A DNA stretch of 64,000 bases from Chitinasiproducens palmae (GCF_900095735.1 NZ_FNLO01000001.1:62001-126000); one strand, 5' to 3'; numbered from the stretch's first letter, positions 1 to 14,700 are shown. Numbers and translations are program-made. The notes: generated from the sequence alone by a model not told the origin.

Positions 1-2790
1 CGCGTGCTGACCCAGGCGAGCAGACGCGCGGGAGCTTCGTCCGCGTCGACCAGCGCCGCTGCCTCGCGCACGCCGGGCAGCGCCTGCAGCGCCGCTTCGA
101 CTTCGCCCAGTTCGACACGCATGCCGCGAATCTTGACCTGCGCATCGAGCCGCCCCAGATAGTCGAGTTGCCCGTCGTTGCGCCAGCGCACCAGATCGCC
201 AGTGCGATACAGCCGCGCGCCGGGCGCACCGTTGGGATCCGGCACGAACCGCTCGGCGGTCAGTGCCGGTTGATTCAAATAGGCGCGTGCCAGCAGCTCG
301 CCACCGATCAGCAATTCGCCGACCGCGCCCTGCGGCACGTCGGACAGGTCCGGCGCCACCACCCGCACCGTGCGGCCCGCCAGCGGCCGACCGATCGGCA
401 CCACACCGGGGAAGCTGTCGGCCGCGGCCAGTGCCTCGCTGCCGGCCGCGTAGATCGTCGCCGTCACCGTGGCCTCGGTCGGACCGTACGTATTGATCAG
501 CTTTACCGCGCGCAGCGTACTATCGCGACAGACCAGCCGCATCGTTTCCGCCGACATCGCCTCGCCGCCGACGTGCATCTCGCGCAATGGCGCGAGCGAC
601 AGCTCGCGGCCAACGAGATCCTGCATCAGCGCCTGCCAGTACGCGGTCGGCAGGTGGGCAACGGTCAGACCGTGCCGGCCGACGCGGTCGACGAATTCGT
701 CGCTGCTCCACAACGCGGGGCCGCGCAGCACGACGGTGGCCCCGACGCACAGGCTCGGGAACAGCTGCTCGACGAACGCGTCGAAATTCACTGTCGCGAA
801 CAGCAGCACCCGGTCGCTGGCGCGCAAGCCAGCATAGTCGATGGTCGCGGCCACGTGGCCTGACAACGCATGGTGCGCAATCGCTACCCCCTTCGGGCGG
901 CCAGTCGACCCAGACGTGTAGATCACATACGCCAGTTGCGACGGCCGCACGTCGCGCCCCGCGACGTCGCCCGCGGCGGTCACGGCCGCTGGCGCCCGGT
1001 CCAGATCCAACTGATCGACGCAGACCACGAGGCCGTCCGCCGGCAATGGCAGCGAGCCCACGTCCGACTGCGTAAGCAGCACGCCCACGCCGCTGTCGGC
1101 GATCATGTATGCCAGCCGCTCGGCCGGGTAATCCGGATCAAGCGGCACGTATGCCGCCCCGGCCCGCAGTATGGCGAGCAATGCCACCACGAGGTCGAGC
1201 GACCGGCGCATTGCGACGCCGACGCGCGCCTCGGCGCCGACGCCGCTCGCCCGCAAATGCGCGGCAAGGTGCGTGACGCGCCGCTCCAGTTGCGCGTAGC
1301 TGAGTACCGCATCGTCGAGCACGAGCGCGGTCGCATCGGGTTGCGACGTCGCAAAAGCGGCAATCGTGCGGTGAACCAACGGCAAGGCGTCGGCCAGCGC
1401 CGCGCCGCGGCGCCATTGCGCCTCCCGATGTCGTTGCACCGGCGAACCGAGTTCCACGTCGCCAAGCGCACGCCCGGGGGCCTCCGCGAACGCGCGCAGC
1501 AGGGCCAGATAGTCGCCCTTCATGCGCTCGATCGTGGTCGCGTCGAACAGTTCGCGCGCAAACTGGAAGCTGCCGGCGAAAGCGCCGCCCGCCTGTTGCG
1601 CCAGGTTCAGCGTCAACTCGAATTGCGCGGCGCGCGCCGGCGCATCACCCGCGCGTCCCGCCTCGGCATCATCCGTCGCACCGACCACTCGCAGGCCCGG
1701 CAAGGTGCGCATCGCCTGCTGCGTCTCCCGCTCGAAATTGAACATGACCTGGAACAGCGGCGAGTGCGACAGACGTCGCTCAGGCCGCAAGGCCTCGACC
1801 AGCACGTCGAATGGCAGGTCGCGGTGCGCCTGTGCGCCCAACACGCGGGACTGCGTCTGCTGCAGCAACGCGTCGAGCGCGGTGCGGGCAGCCACCGTCG
1901 CAGACAATACCTGCGTGTTGACGAACAGCCCGATCACCCGTGCCACCTCGTGCCGCTCGCGGTTCGCGAGCGGCACGCCGACACGTATCTCGGCCTGACC
2001 GGTGTAGCGATACAGCAGCGCGTTGAAGGCGGCGAGCAGAATCACGAACGGCGTCGTTCGTCGCGTCCTGGCCAGTTCCGCTACCGTGCGAGCCAGCTCG
2101 TCCGGCAACGCGAACGACAGACGTGCCGCGTGGTAGCGGGCGAGCGGCTGGCGCGGCCGGTCGGTCGGCAGCGCCAACGGCGGCGTATCACCGCCCAGCA
2201 CGTCGCGCCAATAGGCGAGCTGCCGCGCCATCTCACGCTCGTCCAGGTTCTGCCGCTGCCATGCGGCGTAGTCCGCGTACTGCACAGGCAGCGGCGACCA
2301 GACCGGCGCGCGGCCCTCGAGCCGTGCCCGATAAGCAGCGGCGAACTCGTCGAGCAGGATGTCGATCGACCAACCGTCCGACACGATGTGATGCATGCTC
2401 AACACGAGCAGATGATCCTCCGCACCGATCGCGAGCAGGGCGACACGCCAGAGCGGCCCGCGCGTCAGATCAAACGGGCGGTTCACGAAGGCTTCAGCCC
2501 ACTGGCGCGCTTCCGACGGCGCGGCCGTCGCGCACTCGAGCGGCAAGCGCGCGTCGTCGCACACGACTTGCAGCACCTGACCGTCGGCGCCGCCGACGAA
2601 CTGCGTGCGCAGGCTCTCGTGCCGCGCCTGGATTGCGGCGAGACTGTCGCGCACGGCCGACACGTCGAGCCGGCCCGACAGACGCACCGAATCGGTGATG
2701 TGATACGCGCTGCCGTCTGGATCAAGATGCCACAGCACCCACATGCGCTGCTGTGCGTGCGAGGATGGCAACGTCAGCGGCAACGTCAGC
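1..2790 (-). other. NRPS module 6: C-A6 (partial)
   Basis: An LCL-like C domain ([20 protein letters not shown]) is followed by an A domain cut by the window edge in its C-terminal subdomain. The pocket residues visible are D, A, E, H, M, V, T, V, T, related to A3 and A5. The carrier and anything after it lie outside the window. Confidence 0.78.
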
Positions 2791-5700
2791 GGCAGTGAGG
2801 CAGCTCGCGCGCGCGCCGCCGCCGGCAACAGCGGCATGGCAGCAGACCCATGCGCCGCATCGCGGCCGTTGTCTGCGCCGCTGTCTGTGCCCTCGCCTGT
2901 GCCCTCGCCTGTCGCCTCGTCCGCGCCGTTTTCGCCGAGCCATGCCGCCAGCGCGGCTACCGTCTGGGCCTCGAACATCTGCCGGGGCGTCACGGTCAAA
3001 CCGTCCCGCGCCGCCTGCGCGACCACCCGCAGCACCTGTATCGAATCGCCGCCAAGCGCGAAGAAGTTGTCGTGCCGACCGATCGCGGCCACCGGCGCCG
3101 GCACGTCGCGAGACGCCGCCATCTTGCTCGTCGAATCGACGGCTCGCCCCTCCGACAATACCGCTTCCCAGATTGCCGCCAGCCGCCGTTCGAGTTCCGT
3201 GAGCGGTGCTTCGTAGGCGGCCGCCGCGATCGCGGGTTCCGGCAAGGCCCGCCGATCGAGCTTGCCGTTCGGCAGGGTCGGCAGCGCGTCCAGCACGACC
3301 ACGGCCGCTGGCACCATATGGTCGGGCAGCGTTGCGGCGAGCGCCTTGCGCAGTCGCGAACCGTCGAGGCTCGCCGTCGTGCCGACGCTCGGGCTCACAT
3401 AGGCGAGCAGGCGCGCGCCGGCAGGGGCGCCGGCAGGGGCACCAGCGGCAAGCACCACCGCCTGCGCCACCCCAGCCTGGCGCAACAGGACTGCCTCGAT
3501 TTCACCGGGTTCGATCCGGAAACCGCGGATCTTCACCTGATGATCGGTCCGACCGAGGTATTCGAGCTGGCCGTCGGCGCGCCACCGCACGCGGTCGCCG
3601 GTGCGGTACAGGCGCCCGCCGCCATCGCCGAAGCAATCCGGCACGAAGCGCTCGGCGGTCTGCCCGGGCCGGCCGAGATAGCCACGGGCCAGCAGTTCGC
3701 CACCGATCAGCAATTCGCCCACCGCGCCCACCGGCAGCAATTCGAAGTTGCCGTCCACCACGTACAGGTCGCGCTGCGCCAGCGGCACACCGATCGGCAC
3801 CAACGCTGGCAGACTGTCGAGATCCGCTGCGCCGCCGTCGAACAGCGTCGCGGTGACCGCCGCCTCGGTCGGTCCATAGGTGTTCAGCAACCTGACGCCG
3901 CGGAACGCCGGACTGGCGCGCCAGCGCCGCAACGCGTCGAGCGGCATCGCCTCGCCCATCGCGTGCACTTCACGCAGGCTCGGCAGCGGCGCGCCATCCC
4001 CGAGTTCGCGAACGATCATCTGCCAGTACGCGGTCGGCAGGTCGGCGACGGTGATGCCATGCGTGTTCACCTGCGAGCGGAATTCCGGCGCGCTCCAGAC
4101 CGAGGCGCCGCGCATCACGACCGTGCCGCCGATACACAGCGACGGCAGCAATTGTTCGACGAACGGGTCGAAATTGATGGTCGAGAACTGCAGCACACGG
4201 TCCGCCGCACGCAGACCCGCGAAGCGTATCGATGCTTCGACGTGGCGCGCCAGGACGTCGTGCGACAGCGCGACGCCCTTCGGGCGCCCGGTCGAGCCCG
4301 ACGTGTGGATCACATACGCCAGTTGCTGCGGCCAGACGGTGACACCTGGGTCGCTTGCGTGCTCCGCGCCGTCACCGCGATCCGCCGACGGCGCGTCGAG
4401 CGTCAACACGCGAGGCGCGCTGTCCTGCGTGCTGTCCTGCGTGCTGTCCTGCGCGCTCCCCGGCAAACGCGGGCGGACCGCCGCGTGTGCGACGATCACG
4501 GCCAGGCCGCTGTCCTCGACCATGTCGGCCAGCCGTGCCGGCGGGTAGTCGGGATCGAGCGGCACGTAGGCAGCGCCCGACTTGAAGACCCCGAGCACCG
4601 CCACGACGAGATCGAGCGACCGGGTCAGGCAAAGCCCGACGCGGCGCTCCGGTCCTGCGCCGGCGGCAAGCAGGCGGTGCGCGAGATGGTTGGCGCGCGC
4701 GTCCAGCTCCGCGTATGTCAAGCGTTCGCCATCCAGCACCACCGCCGTCGCAGCCGGAGTGCGCGCCGCCTGACGGGCGATCGTCTGATGCACCGGCAAC
4801 GCGGCGCGCAGACCCGCATCGCTGCGGCCCCAGCCAAGCACGGCGGCGCGCGCGCCGCTGTCCGTCAGCGCGCCACGCGCGGCCTCGGCAAGCGTCGCAT
4901 CAGGCCGTGCCACGAAGGCTGCCAGCAAACCGAGATAGTCGCTCAGCAGCCCGGCCATGCGCGCCGCATCGAACAAGGCTGGCGCATAGTCGAGGCTGCC
5001 ACGCATCGCACCGGCGGCGTCCTCGCTCGTGTTCAACGACAGTTCGAACTGCGCCGCGCCCAGGCCCAGCGCGACGTTTTCGACGGCCATGCCGGGCCAC
5101 TGCGCAAGTACGCGGTGGTCGTTTCGTTCGTGATTGAACATGACCTGGAACAGCGGTGTGTGCGACAGGCTGCGCTCAGGTTGCAATGCGTCGACCAGCA
5201 CGTCGAATGGCAGCTCCTGATGCAGCCGCGCTTCGGCCGCGCGCTGCTCGACTTGGCCAAGCAGGGCATCCACGCGCATGCCATCGGCGCACACGCTTCG
5301 CATTACCTGAGTATTGACGAACAGGCCAATCACGCCGCTCAGTTCCAGCCGTTCGCGATTGGCAAGCGGCACGCCGACGCGGATATCCGTCTGTCCGCTA
5401 TGACGGTGCAGCAGTGCCTGGAATGCCGCGAGCAAGACCACGTAAGGCGTCGTGCGGTGCTGGCGGGCCAGTTCGCGCACGCCGCTTGCCAGCCCGTCGG
5501 GCAACGCGAAGGGCAGCCGCTCCGCGCGGTAGGTGTCGAGCGAGCGCCGCGGCCGATCCGTCGGCAGGTCCAGCACCGGATGCTCGGCGCCGAGCGTCGC
5601 CCGCCAGTAGCCGAGTTGCGTCTCGCGCATGCCGCCCGCGAGCCAGGCGCGCTGCCATGCCGCGTAATCCGCGTATTGCAACGGCAGCGCTGGCAGCGCG

Positions 5701-8700
5701 GCCGCGTCGCCCCGTTCCAGGGCACGATACACCGTCACGAATTCGTCGAGCAGCACATCGATCGACCAGCCGTCGGAGACGATGTGGTGCATGCCGACCA
5801 CCAACAGGTGGTCGTCGTTGCCCAACCCGACGACCGCGACCCGCAGCAACGGTCCGTTTGCCAGATCGTAAGGCGTCGCGAGCCACTGCCGCGCCCACGC
5901 GCGCGCCGCTGCCTCGTCGAACGTGCACTTCGTGAACGCGCAAGGCAAAACTTCATGCACGCGCTGCCAGGCCTGGCCATCCTCGTCCGCGACGAAGGTC
6001 GTGCGCAGCGCTTCGTGCCGTTCGACCAATGCCGCGAACGCCGCTTCGCACCGCGCGGCGTCGAATGCGCCACGCAACCGCAGCGCACCGCCCACGTGAT
6101 ACGCGTCGCTGTCGGGCTGCAACTGCCACAGGAACCACAGCCGTTGCTGCGCGTGCGAGAGCGGCAAGGACGCGTCGCGCGAGACGGTCGGAATAGGCAA
6201 TCCAGCGCTCGCTCCAGCGAGCGCGCCGTCGACTGCGCTCCCGGTCGCGGTCTCGTCCGGTGGCATGGCGCCCGGCGCGTCGTCGGCGCACGCATTGGCA
6301 TGCCCTTGCGCCACTGCCGCCGTGTCACGATGGCCCGCGTCGCCCCTTTGCGGTCCGCTTCCCGGTACCGGGACCGGTCCATCCTGCGGCGGTGTTGCGG
6401 TCGCCGAGCACGCCGCCGTGGCCGGCGCCGCCATGCGCGCCAGATCCGCCAGCGAACCGGCATCGAAGCACTGCCGTGCCGTCAATGCATGGCCCGCCTG
6501 CGACGCGCGCGCGGCCATCTTGAGGACGAGGATGGAATCGCCGCCCAGATCGAAGAAGTGATCCTCCCGATAGACCTGGGCAACGCCCAGCACGTCGCGC
6601 CAGATTGCCGCCAACGCGACCTCGGTCGCTCCAAGCGGCGCCGTGCCGGCGCGGAGCGTGGCATCCGGCGCTGGCAGCGCGGACCGGTCCAGCTTGCCGT
6701 TCTGCGTCAACGGCAGCGCAGCCAGTGTCGTCACGGTGGCGGGCACCATGTGTTCGGGCAGGCGCCGCGCGAGCGCGGCGCGCAGTTCGGCACCATCGAC
6801 GCCTTGCGGGTTGCGCCCGAGCGAGGCGTAGGCAATCAGGCGCGCGCCGGCTTCGCCATTCACGGCAAGCACCGCCGCTTCGGTCACGCCTGGCAAGGCG
6901 CGCAGCGCGGCTTCGATCTCGCCCAGTTCGATGCGGTAGCCGCGAATCTTGACCTGGTGATCGATACGGCCGAGATACAGCAGTTCTCCGTCGCCGCGCC
7001 AGCAGGCCAGATCACCGGTGCGGTACAACCGCTCGCCGTCCGCGCCGAAGGGATTCGGCACGAAGCGCTCGGCGCTCAGCCCCGGCCTGCCGAGATAGCC
7101 GCGCGCCAGTCCGGCGCCGCTGACGTGCAGCTCGCCGGGCACGCCGGGCGGCACCGGCTCGCCCCATTGATCGAGCAGGACCAGGCCCAGGTCGGCCAGC
7201 GGCCGGCCCAGCGGGCTGTCGCCGGCGCGGGCCGTATCGGCGGCCGTCAACACGCGCCACGTCACGTGTACGGTGGTTTCGGTGATGCCATACATATTGG
7301 CCAGCCGCGCGCCGTCCGGATGACGCGCGAACCACGGCGCCAGCGCGCCGACATCGAGCGCCTCTCCGCCGAAGATGACCCAGCGCAGCGCGGGCAGCGG
7401 CGTGTCCAACAACGCCGGCAGCAGTTGCCGGAACGCCGACGGCGTCTGGTTCAACACCGTCACGCCGGCGTCGCGCAGCAGCCCGGCGAATTCGGCCGGC
7501 GAGCGCGTCAGCGCTTGCGGCACGATCACCAGTGTCCCGCCGTGGCAAAGCGCGCCGAAGATTTCCCAGACCGAGAAGTCGAACGAGAACGAGTGGAACA
7601 GCGTCCACACGTCGCTCGCCCCGAACGCGCAGTCGGCGTCGGTCACGTCCAGCAAGCGCATCACGTTGCGGTGACTGAGCAGCGCGCCTTTCGGCCGGCC
7701 GGTCGAGCCCGACGTGTAGATCACGTAGGCAAGCTGATCCGGGTGTACCGCAACCTTCGGCGCGTCGCTCGGCCAGTCGCCGAGCGGCGCGTCGACGTGC
7801 ACGGCGTCCAGGCCGGCGGGCAGCGGCAGGCCCGGCGCATCGGCCGACTGCGTCAGGACGCAGCGCAGGCCACTGTCCGCGAACAGGAAGCGCAGGCGCG
7901 CCTCGGGATAGGCAGGGTCGATCGGCACGTAGGCACCGCCGGCCTTCAGCGTGGCCAGCATCGCCACGATCATGTCGATGCCGCGACGCATCGCAATGCC
8001 GACGCGGCCTTCGTCGCCGACACCGCGGGCGCGCAGCGCATGGGCGAGACGATTCGCCCGCGCGTCGAGTTCGCCGTAGCTGAGCGCCACTGCGCCATCG
8101 CGCAGGGCGATCGCATCCGGTGAGCGTCGCGCGTGGGCGGCGATACGTTCGTGCAGACAGCCACGTGCTGCAACCGACTCACGGAACGCGTCAGGCGCGG
8201 CGGTGCCGGCGCGCGCCAGCAGCGCGGCCACCGCCGCCGCGGACGGTCGCACCGCGTCGGCCGGTGTCGCCGCGTCCGGCAAGGACCGGAGAATATGCAC
8301 GAAACGCACGGCGATCGCGTCGGCCGCGGCCTTGTCGAAGGCAGCGGTCTGGTAGGCGAAGCGCACGCGCCAGCGCGCGCCGGGCACGACCGTGACGGTC
8401 ATCGGGTAGTGCGTCTGCTCGTCGCTTTGCGCGGCACCGATGCGCCAGTCGTCGTCGGGCGCCTGCCGCATTGCCTGGTCGAGCGGGAAATTCTCGAAAA
8501 CGAACAGCGTGTCGAACAGGGCCCCGCCGCCATGCGCGCCCGCACGCTGGATCTCGTGCAATGGCAGGTGTTCGTGATCGATTGCAGCGGCGCGGCGATT
8601 CTGCATCGCGCGCAGCCAGTCACCGGTCGGTTCGCGGTGCGGTTGCTGGCTGACGACAGGCACCGTGTTGATGAACAGACCGAGCATGGCGTCGCTGCCC

Positions 8701-11700
8701 GGCAGTGCGGGCGGACGTCCCGCCACGGTCGTGCCGAAGGCGACCGTCCGCTGGCGGGTCGCCTGATGCAACAGCAGCGCCCATGCGCCTTGCGCGACCG
8801 CGTTGACGGTAATCTCGCTGCGCGCGGCGAACGCGGCGAGCTTTGCCACGGTTTCGTCATCGATCTCCACGCGATGCTCGGCAAATGCATCGCGTGAGCG
8901 CACGGGCGCGATCTGACGGCCAGCCAGACGGGTCGGTGCGTCCAGCGCCGCCAATGCCTCGCGCCAATGCGCGACGGCCAATGTCGCGTCCTGCTCGCCC
9001 AGCCAGGCGATGAAGTCGCGGAAGCGTCCGGCCGGTGCCGAAACCGCCTCGCCACGATACGCGCGCATGACCTCGCCAAGGAAACGGGCCGCGCTCCATC
9101 CGTCGAGCAACAGGTGGTGGCAGGTCCAGACCAGATGATGCCGGTCCGGTCCGATGCGAGCCAACAGCAACCGTTGCAATGGCGGCGCCGCCAGATCGAC
9201 GCCGGCTGCCAGTTCCTCGCGCGCCAGTTCCGCGAGCCATTGCTGGCAGCGCGCCGCGACGTCGCCGCCAGCGTCGGTGTCAGGCAAGGCATCGATGCCA
9301 GACGCGTTGTACGCCACGCAGCGCAACGGCACGCGCGCGTCGCGGGCGACCCACTGCAGCGGCGCGCCGCCGGCGCTGACGAAGCCGGTGCGCAGCACCG
9401 CGTGGCGTGCACTGACGGTTTGCCAGGCATGCTCGAAGCGGGCCACATCGAGGCCTTCGATGTCGACGCGCATCTGATTGAGATACGCGGCGGCCTGACC
9501 GTCGACCAGCGCATGGAACAGCAGGCCCGCCTGCAGCGGCGCAACCGGGTACAGGTCTTCGACGTTGCGCCACGGCAGCGCGAGGTTCGCAAGTGCGTCG
9601 CGATCGAGTTGCGCCAGCGGGAAGTCGTGCGGCGACACACCGGCATGGGACGGGTCGAGACAGTGCTCGAGCAACGCATCCACTTCGCGGGCGAAGTGCG
9701 CGGCCAGCATCTCGACACGCGCGGCCGCAAGGCGCCGCGCGCTGAACCCGAACGCAACGCTGAGGCAGCCGTCGACCACCTTCGCATCGACGGTCAGTTC
9801 ATGCGCGAGCGGTGTCTCGGCATCGATCGCGCGCCCCGCCTCCTCCGGCGCCTGGCGCCAGCCGTCGGCCGCGGCCGCGTCGAACTGGCCGAGGTAATTG
9901 AAGAGAAGCGCGGGTGCCGGCTGCGCGGCGAGCACCGCCCGGTCCGCGTCGTCGCCAAGCCAGCGCAACAGACCGTGGCCGAGGCCGCGCCGAGGGACAC
10001 TGCGCAGCGCATCCTTCACACGCAGGAGCGCCGCGCCGGCGTCGCCGTCCGCGCGCAGTACGAACGGATAGAGCGTGGTATGCCAGCCGACCGCTCGGCT
10101 CAGATCGACATCGTCCTGCCATGCTTCGCGGCCGTGGCCTTCGAGCGTGACAAGAAAATCCGGGACCGCGGTCCAGGCATGCAGCGCGCGACCGAGCGCG
10201 GCCAGCAGCAGTTCTTCGATACGGGTGCGATACGCCGCGCCGGCATCCTTCAGCAACTGGCGGGTCGGCTCGGCCTGCCACCGTTGCGACAGCCGCTGCA
10301 GGTCGCCGGCCCGCGCCGGACGGTCCGGATGATCGGCGACGACACGGCCCGTGGCCCGGACCTCGCGCCAGTAGGCCATCTCGGCCCTGAGCGCCTGACT
10401 GCCGGCGTGTTCGACAAGCCGCCGGCCCCACTCGCGATAGCTGGTGCCAACCGAAGGCAGCGACGGCGCGCGGCCGGCCTGCCAGGCATCGTAGGCGACG
10501 CGCAGGTCGCCCAGCAGCACGCGCCAGGACACGCCATCGACCACCAGATGATGCGCGCTCAGCAGCAGCCGTTGCGTGCCATCCGGCAAGTCCAGCAGCA
10601 GTGCGCGGAATACCGGACCGTTGACGAGATCGAGGCTGGCATGCACCGCGTCGCAGGCGCGTGTCACATCGGCCGCCACCAACGCCGCGTCGCCGCTGCT
10701 CAGCGTGCGCTGCCACAGCACGTCCTGCGCAAGCGACTCCATGGCCGGGGCTTCGGCAGCCGCCGCGACCTCGCGCGCCGCGGCGGGCACCGCCTCGTCG
10801 AGCGGCGCGTAGCGCTGACGCCATGCGTCGGCGTCGCTGTCCGGGCCTTCGAAGCGCATCCGCAGCGCGGCATGCCGGGCGAGCAGCGCCTGCAGCGCCA
10901 GACGCAAGGGCTCGGGCGCGAGCCGCGTCGCAGGCTGCAGCAGGACGGCCTGTTGCCAGCGATGCGGATTCGGTGCGCGCAGTGCAAAGAAAGCGTGCTG
11001 AACCGGCAGCAGCGGCACCGGACCCGGCGCATCGTCGGTGACCACGGCGACGCCGTCGCCTGTGCCTGGCTGCGGCGCCGCTGCGCAGGCGGCGGCCAGC
11101 AAGGCGACCGTCGGCGCGGCGAACACATGTTGCGGGCCGATCCGCAGGCCGCTCTGGCGGGCGCGCGCGACGACCTGCAGCGCCAGGATCGAATCGCCGC
11201 CGAGCGCGAAGAAGTTGTCGTCTCGACCGATCTGCGGCACGGCGAGAACCGCCCGCCAAATCGAGGCGAGCAGGGTCTCGACACCGGCGTGCGGCGCGTC
11301 GTACACCGTTTCGGCCGCCAGGGGTTCGGGTAGCGCGTCGCGGTCGAGCTTGCCGCCCGGCGTGAGCGGCAGCGCGTCGAGCACCGTCACCACTTCGGGC
11401 ACCATGTAGTCCGGCAGGGCCGCGGCCAGTGCGGCGGCCAGCCGCGACGGCTCCGGCCGCGCGCCGTCGCCCGCCTCGACATAGGCCAGCAGGCGGTTGC
11501 GCGGCGCGGCGCCGCGCAGCACCGCCACCGCGCGTCGCACGCCCGGTTGGGCGGTCAGTACCGCCTCGATCTCGCCCGGCTCGATGCGATAGCCACGCAG
11601 CTTGATCTGCTGGTCGGCGCGCCCGAGATAGTCGAGTGCCCCGTCCTCGCGCCAACGCACCAGATCGCCCGTCAGGTACATGCGCGAACCGTCGGCACGG

Positions 11701-14700
11701 AACGGGTCCGGCACGAAGCGTGTCGCGCTCAACCCCGGTCGACCCAGATAACCCCGGGCCAGCAGGTCGCCGCCAATCGCGAGTTCGCCCACCGCTCCGC
11801 GCGGCAGCAACGACAGGTCCGCCGCGAGTACGTACAGTCGCCGGCCCGGCAGCGCCCGGCCGATCGGCACGAAGGCGCCGCCATCGGCCAGCGCTGCGTC
11901 GTCGAGCTCCGCAGCGTCGAACACGGTCGCGGTGATCGTCGCTTCGGTCGGACCATAGGTGTTCACCAATGTGACCGGCGCGAGCGCCGCGCTGCCGCGC
12001 GTGCGACGCAACCCCTGCATCGACATCGCCTCGCCGCCCGCGTGGAATTCGCGCAGCGGTGCCAGAGACGCCGCGGCGTCGGCGAGATCCTGCGTCAGCG
12101 CATGCCAATAGGCGGTCGGAAGGTGCGCCACGGTCAGGCCATGGCGGCGCACACGCGCCACGAACTCATCGCTCGACCACAATTCGGGGCCGCGCAGGAC
12201 GACCGCTGCGCCCGCGCACAGGCTCGGGAACAGTTGCTCGACGAAACCGTCGAAGTTGGCCGTCGAGAATTGCAGCACCCGGTCAGACGCAGCCAGCCGG
12301 GCGTAGGCGATCGTCGCATCGACGTGTCGAGCCAGCGCCGCATGCGTGATCGCGACGCCCTTCGGCACGCCGGTCGAGCCGGACGTGTGGATCACATAAG
12401 CAAGGTTGTCGGGGTCGATACGGAACGTGCGACGTTCCGCAGTCATCGCGGCATGCGCTGAAACCCTGTCCGCCGGGCCATCACCGGTGTCCGTCAAGCC
12501 GCTCGGGTCATCTTCGGCCGGCCGGTCGGGATCGACACGCGCGTAGCCTTGCGCCGGCAGCGGCGCATCGGTGGGCGCGAGCACCAGCCGGATGCCGCTG
12601 TCGGCGATCATGTGCGCCAGTCGCGCCGCCGGATAGTCGAGGTCCAGCGGCACATAGGCACCGCCCGCACGCATCACCGCGAGCAAGCCGATCACCAATC
12701 CGACGCCGCGCGGCAAGGCCACGCCGACGCACGCTTCGGCGCCAACGCCCAATGCCCGCAGACGTATCGCAAGCGCGTCGGCGCGCGCATCCAACTCGGC
12801 ATAGCTGAGCGCGACGTCGTCGTGCACCAGTGCCATCGCGTCGGGCGTGCGGCGTGCCTGCATCGCGATACGATGCGGTACGTCCTCGAAGCCAGCGGCC
12901 GGCGGCTCGGCGCCGAGCGGCGGCGCGCCGAGCGCGAGCACCTCGGCGCGCTGCGCGGCGCCCACCGTCAGGAGCGCGTCCAGCCGCGGCACCTGGCCGG
13001 CATCACCCCCTTGCCTGGCCGTTTCACCGGCTTCGACAATGGCGCGCAGCAGCGTCATGTAATGCGCGCGCACACGCGCTGCGTGCGCGGGCGTGCAACG
13101 CGCCCCATCGAAACGCCAGCCGAGCGCGAGCGACGGCTGCAGGGTCACGCTCAGGGTGACCGGATAGTGCGTGCGCTCGAATCCTTGCACCTCCGCGACC
13201 CGCAGCGCGTCGTCGCCTTCGCGCAGTGTGGCGTCGACCGGATAATTCTCAAATACGATCAGGCTGTCGAACAGCGTGCCGCCTCCCAGCCACTGCTGCA
13301 GGCTGGCCAACGGCGTGTGCTCGTGCTCGCGCAGCGCGACATTGCGTGCCTGCAGGGTCTGCAGCCAGTCGTCCAGCACGGCGTCTGTCGGGACGTCGGC
13401 GAACACCGGCAGCGAATTGATGCAGAGTCCCACCATGTCCTGGACGCCCGGCAATGCGGCCGGGCGACCCGACACGGTCACGCCGAAACTCACGGCACGC
13501 TGATGACTCTGCTGCGCGAGCAAAAGCGCCCACGCACCCTGCACCAGCGTGTTCACCGTCACGCGATAACGCTGTGCGGCCTGCACCAGCGCCTCGGCGA
13601 ACGACGCGCCGGGCCTATCGGCGAACCGCAATGCAGCGGCGTCGGCCCGTGGCGCGGCACCGGTCGACGCGTACGCCAGCAACTGTCCGCGCGCCGCCAC
13701 GTCACCTGCCTCGCGCCGCCACCAGTCGCGCGACGTGGGTTGGCGTTCGAGCCACTCGACGTAGCGGCCGTACGGGACCGCTGCCGGCAACACGAGCGGC
13801 TGCCCGCTGCGCGCGGCCCGGTACCGCATCGCAACTTCACGCAACAGCAGCGCGCTGCTCCAGCCGTCGGTCACCGCATGATGAGCGGTCCAGACCATGT
13901 CGGTCAGGCCGTCAGGGCGTGGGAACACATTGACGCGCAGCAGTGGCGCGCGTTCGAGGTCGAAACCGGCCCGCAGGTCGGTGGCCAGCCATTGCGCCAG
14001 CCACGCATCGTGGGCCGCCACCGTCGCGCGCCTTGCGGTGTCCGCGGCGGCCAGCGTGTGCACGGTGAACGGCAGCGTCACGCTGCGCTGCACCGCCTGC
14101 AGGATGGCACCGCCGTGCTGCCATACAAAGCGGGTGCGCAGCGCTGGGTGCCGCGCCACGCTCTCCTGCCACGCGCGGCGCAAGGCGTCGAGATCGACCA
14201 TGCCGTCCAGCGTGACCCGCTTCTGGGTCACGTACATGCCCGCGCCCGGCTGCGACAGATCGTGGAAAAGCAGACCCTGCTGGATCGCGGTTGCCGGGTA
14301 GAGGTCTTCGATCGCACCGGCATCCGGTGCGAGCTGCGTCCATTGCGCGTCGGACAGCCGTACGCGCGCGAAATCGCTGCGCGAGTAACGCCGCGCTGTC
14401 GCCCTGGTGGCGGCCCGCAGGCCATCCAGTTCCTGCTCGAACGCCACGATGCACGCATCGACGAACGCCTCGTCGAACACGTCGGGATCGAAGTCCCAGC
14501 GAATCGACAGACAGCCATCCTGGATGCGCGCGTTGAGGTCCAACGGAAACGGCGGTGGCGCGTCGACGGCCATCTCGCCGCCGTCCTCGTTGCTGAGGAC
14601 GAACGGGCCGTCGGCGCCCAACGCCTGGTCGAGGTTGCCCAGGTAATTGAAGCCGACCTGCGGGACCGGCAGTGCCGCCGCCGCGTCGCGGATCGCCGGA

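Noticed and set aside
2850-8123. A 1,757-codon open frame on the plus strand
   Set aside because: It is antisense to the NRPS, is rich in Arg, His and Gln as GC-rich shadow frames are, and contains no domain; the opposite strand reads as perfect NRPS modules.
9799-12108. A 769-codon minus-strand frame within the NRPS (also 19,231-21,369)
   Set aside because: They lie in the wrong frame; the true frame, in phase with the ATG at 26,102, is open throughout.
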